In this document: positions 52,314-53,161 of the stretch, piece by piece
How the letters are laid out: each line of letters begins with the position of its first letter
Position numbering within the stretch: position 1 is the first letter of the stretch
Source of the DNA: Novosphingobium lindaniclasticum LE124
GTDB lineage: Bacteria; Pseudomonadota; Alphaproteobacteria; Sphingomonadales; Sphingomonadaceae
Direction: 5' to 3'
DNA: 53,161 nucleotides
NCBI RefSeq assembly: GCF_000445125.1
Contig: NZ_ATHL01000047.1
Span: forward strand, 1 to 53,161
Notes under the pieces: generated by a model
What the model was told of the DNA's origin: nothing
Database searches by the model: none
What the model saw: the letters and a program-made list of their open reading frames with translations, nothing else
Made by a program: the position numbers and the translations under genes

Positions 52314-53105
52314 ATGTCCGTCTCTGACCAGATCGCCATCCAGCTGCCTTATCTGCGTCGCTATGCGCGCGCGCTGACGGGGTCGCAACAATCGGGCGAT
52401 ACTTACGTCCGCGCCACGCTGGAAGCAGCCCTGGCCGACAAGGTGCTGCGCGAGGATATCGCCCGCAGCCGGGCAGCGCTCTATGCCGCCTTCACGCGCA
52501 TCTGGGCCACCGGCCATGTGGAAGAACCCGGCCTTGCCGACGGCGGCCAGCACGAGCAGGCGGCGCAGACCCGTCTCGCCACCATCGCGCCCACGCATCG
52601 CCAGGCGTTGCTGCTGACCACCGTGGAGGAATTCTCGCGCGAAGATACCGCGCGGATCCTGGCGGTCTCGCCCGAGGAAGTCGACGCGCTCGTGGCCCAG
52701 GCCATTCTCGAGATCGAGAGCGAGAGCACGACCGACGTTCTCATCATCGAGGACGAGCCGCTGATCTCGATGCAACTCGAAGGCCTGGTCAGCGATCTGG
52801 GGCATCGGGTCGTCGGCACGGCGGCCACGCACGCCCAGGCACTCGACATCTTCGAGCGCTCGCCCGCCGGCCTGGTCCTCGCCGACATCCAGCTCGCCGA
52901 CGGCAGCTCGGGGATCGAGGCCGTGGAAGACCTGCTGAAGTTCGGCGACGTGCCGGTGATCTTCATCACCGCCTATCCCGAGCGCCTGCTCACCGGCGAG
53001 CGGCCGGAACCGACCTACCTGGTCACCAAGCCGTTCCAGGAAGCCACCGTCCGCGCCGCGATCAGCCAGGCGCTGTTCTTCGGATCGAGCAAGCCGCTGG
53101 GCTGA
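52314..53105 (+). CDS. phyR: General stress response regulator PhyR (sigma-like domain plus receiver)
   Basis: PhyR is the anti-anti-sigma factor of the alphaproteobacterial general stress response: once phosphorylated, it uses its sigma-like domain to sequester NepR and free EcfG. The 263-residue protein has an N-terminal ECF-sigma-like domain (LPYLRRYARALTGSQQSGDTYVRATLEAAL, then HRQALLLTTVEEFSREDTARILAVSPEEVDALV). The C-terminal receiver (VLIIEDEPLISMQLEGLVSD) has Asp 191 (LADIQLADGSSG) and Lys in VTKPF. ATG 52314 follows GAGGAATTTCG. It is divergent from the sigma-factor gene. Confidence 0.96.
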   Translation: MSVSDQIAIQLPYLRRYARALTGSQQSGDTYVRATLEAALADKVLREDIARSRAALYAAFTRIWATGHVEEPGLADGGQHEQAAQTRLATIAPTHRQALLLTTVEEFSREDTARILAVSPEEVDALVAQAILEIESESTTDVLIIEDEPLISMQLEGLVSDLGHRVVGTAATHAQALDIFERSPAGLVLADIQLADGSSGIEAVEDLLKFGDVPVIFITAYPERLLTGERPEPTYLVTKPFQEATVRAAISQALFFGSSKPLG

Positions 53106-53132
53106 CGCCCGGCCCGCAAGGCATTCGCGAAC

Positions 53133-53161
53133 GGCCCTGCCGGCACCCGCCGGCAGGGCCG
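53133..53161 (+). terminator. Hairpin after phyR at the window edge
   Basis: GGCCCTGCCGGC (53133-53144) and GCCGGCAGGGCC (53149-53160) form a perfect 12-bp stem 27 bases beyond the phyR stop. The window ends before any T run can be seen, so it is a probable terminator only. Confidence 0.65.

Noticed and set aside
1..53161. tRNA genes, CRISPR arrays, prophage genes and insertion sequences.
   Set aside because: I looked for T-arm-like GGTTCGAATCC patterns, regularly spaced direct repeats, integrases and transposases and saw none. Covariance-model tools were not available.

Overview
The window looks like a piece of chromosome from a sphingomonad alphaproteobacterium, most likely Novosphingobium or a close relative. 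The basis is high GC (about two thirds by eye), the gene content (CckA, PhyR, an EcfG-type sigma factor, a bacteriophytochrome with a HWE-type kinase), alphaproteobacterial LexA boxes of the form GTTC-N7-GTTC, and short GTCCCGGAC-type palindromes between genes. This assignment is inference; no 16S rRNA gene is present. I see no tRNA, rRNA, CRISPR array, prophage or intact insertion sequence.

Region 1 (1-14.2 kb) is mostly housekeeping. It holds the truncated E2 and the E3 of the 2-oxoglutarate dehydrogenase complex, each with a terminator, then periplasmic and outer-membrane proteins (transthyretin-like hydrolase, a TorF-like barrel, a DUF4403 lipoprotein), an MDR reductase, an M49-like metalloprotein, bamD-recN with a LexA box at recN, a Kef-type antiporter and a secreted orphan. 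Region 2 (14.4-25.2 kb) is alaS, recA (with a LexA box), cckA, a DUF2062 gene, smpB, dapA and a lytic transglycosylase. Within it, smpB, DUF2062 and cckA overlap by 4 bases at each junction and look translationally coupled. Region 3 (25.3-31.3 kb) has a GH27-like glycosidase, greB with a small overlapping secreted protein, an outer-membrane barrel, rlmN and a formylglycine-generating enzyme.

Region 4 (31.3-40.7 kb) is a surface-glycan island. A LuxR-type regulator with a degenerate receiver is followed by about 1 kb of lower-GC sequence without a convincing gene. Then come a PIG-L deacetylase, a formyltransferase-fold protein, a GT4 glycosyltransferase, a membrane 4,6-dehydratase (CapD/WbpM type), a DegT aminotransferase and a sulfotransferase. 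Together they suggest an unusual amino-sugar glycan that may be deacetylated, formylated and sulfated. A Tat/lipoprotein PhoX phosphatase follows.

Region 5 (43.5-53.1 kb) is a light and general-stress signalling region: a Crp/Fnr regulator, heme oxygenase and bacteriophytochrome (HWE kinase plus receiver), topoisomerase IB, a hemerythrin-like protein, a PNPOx-like stress protein, a single-domain response regulator, an EcfG-type sigma factor and PhyR. Candidate EcfG promoters (GGAAC-N17-CGTT) stand before the sigma gene and the hemerythrin gene, and a weaker match faces the topoisomerase gene. No nepR gene is visible where it would be expected. A dispersed repeat of about 190 bp occurs twice (about 8.9-9.1 kb and 25.2-25.4 kb).
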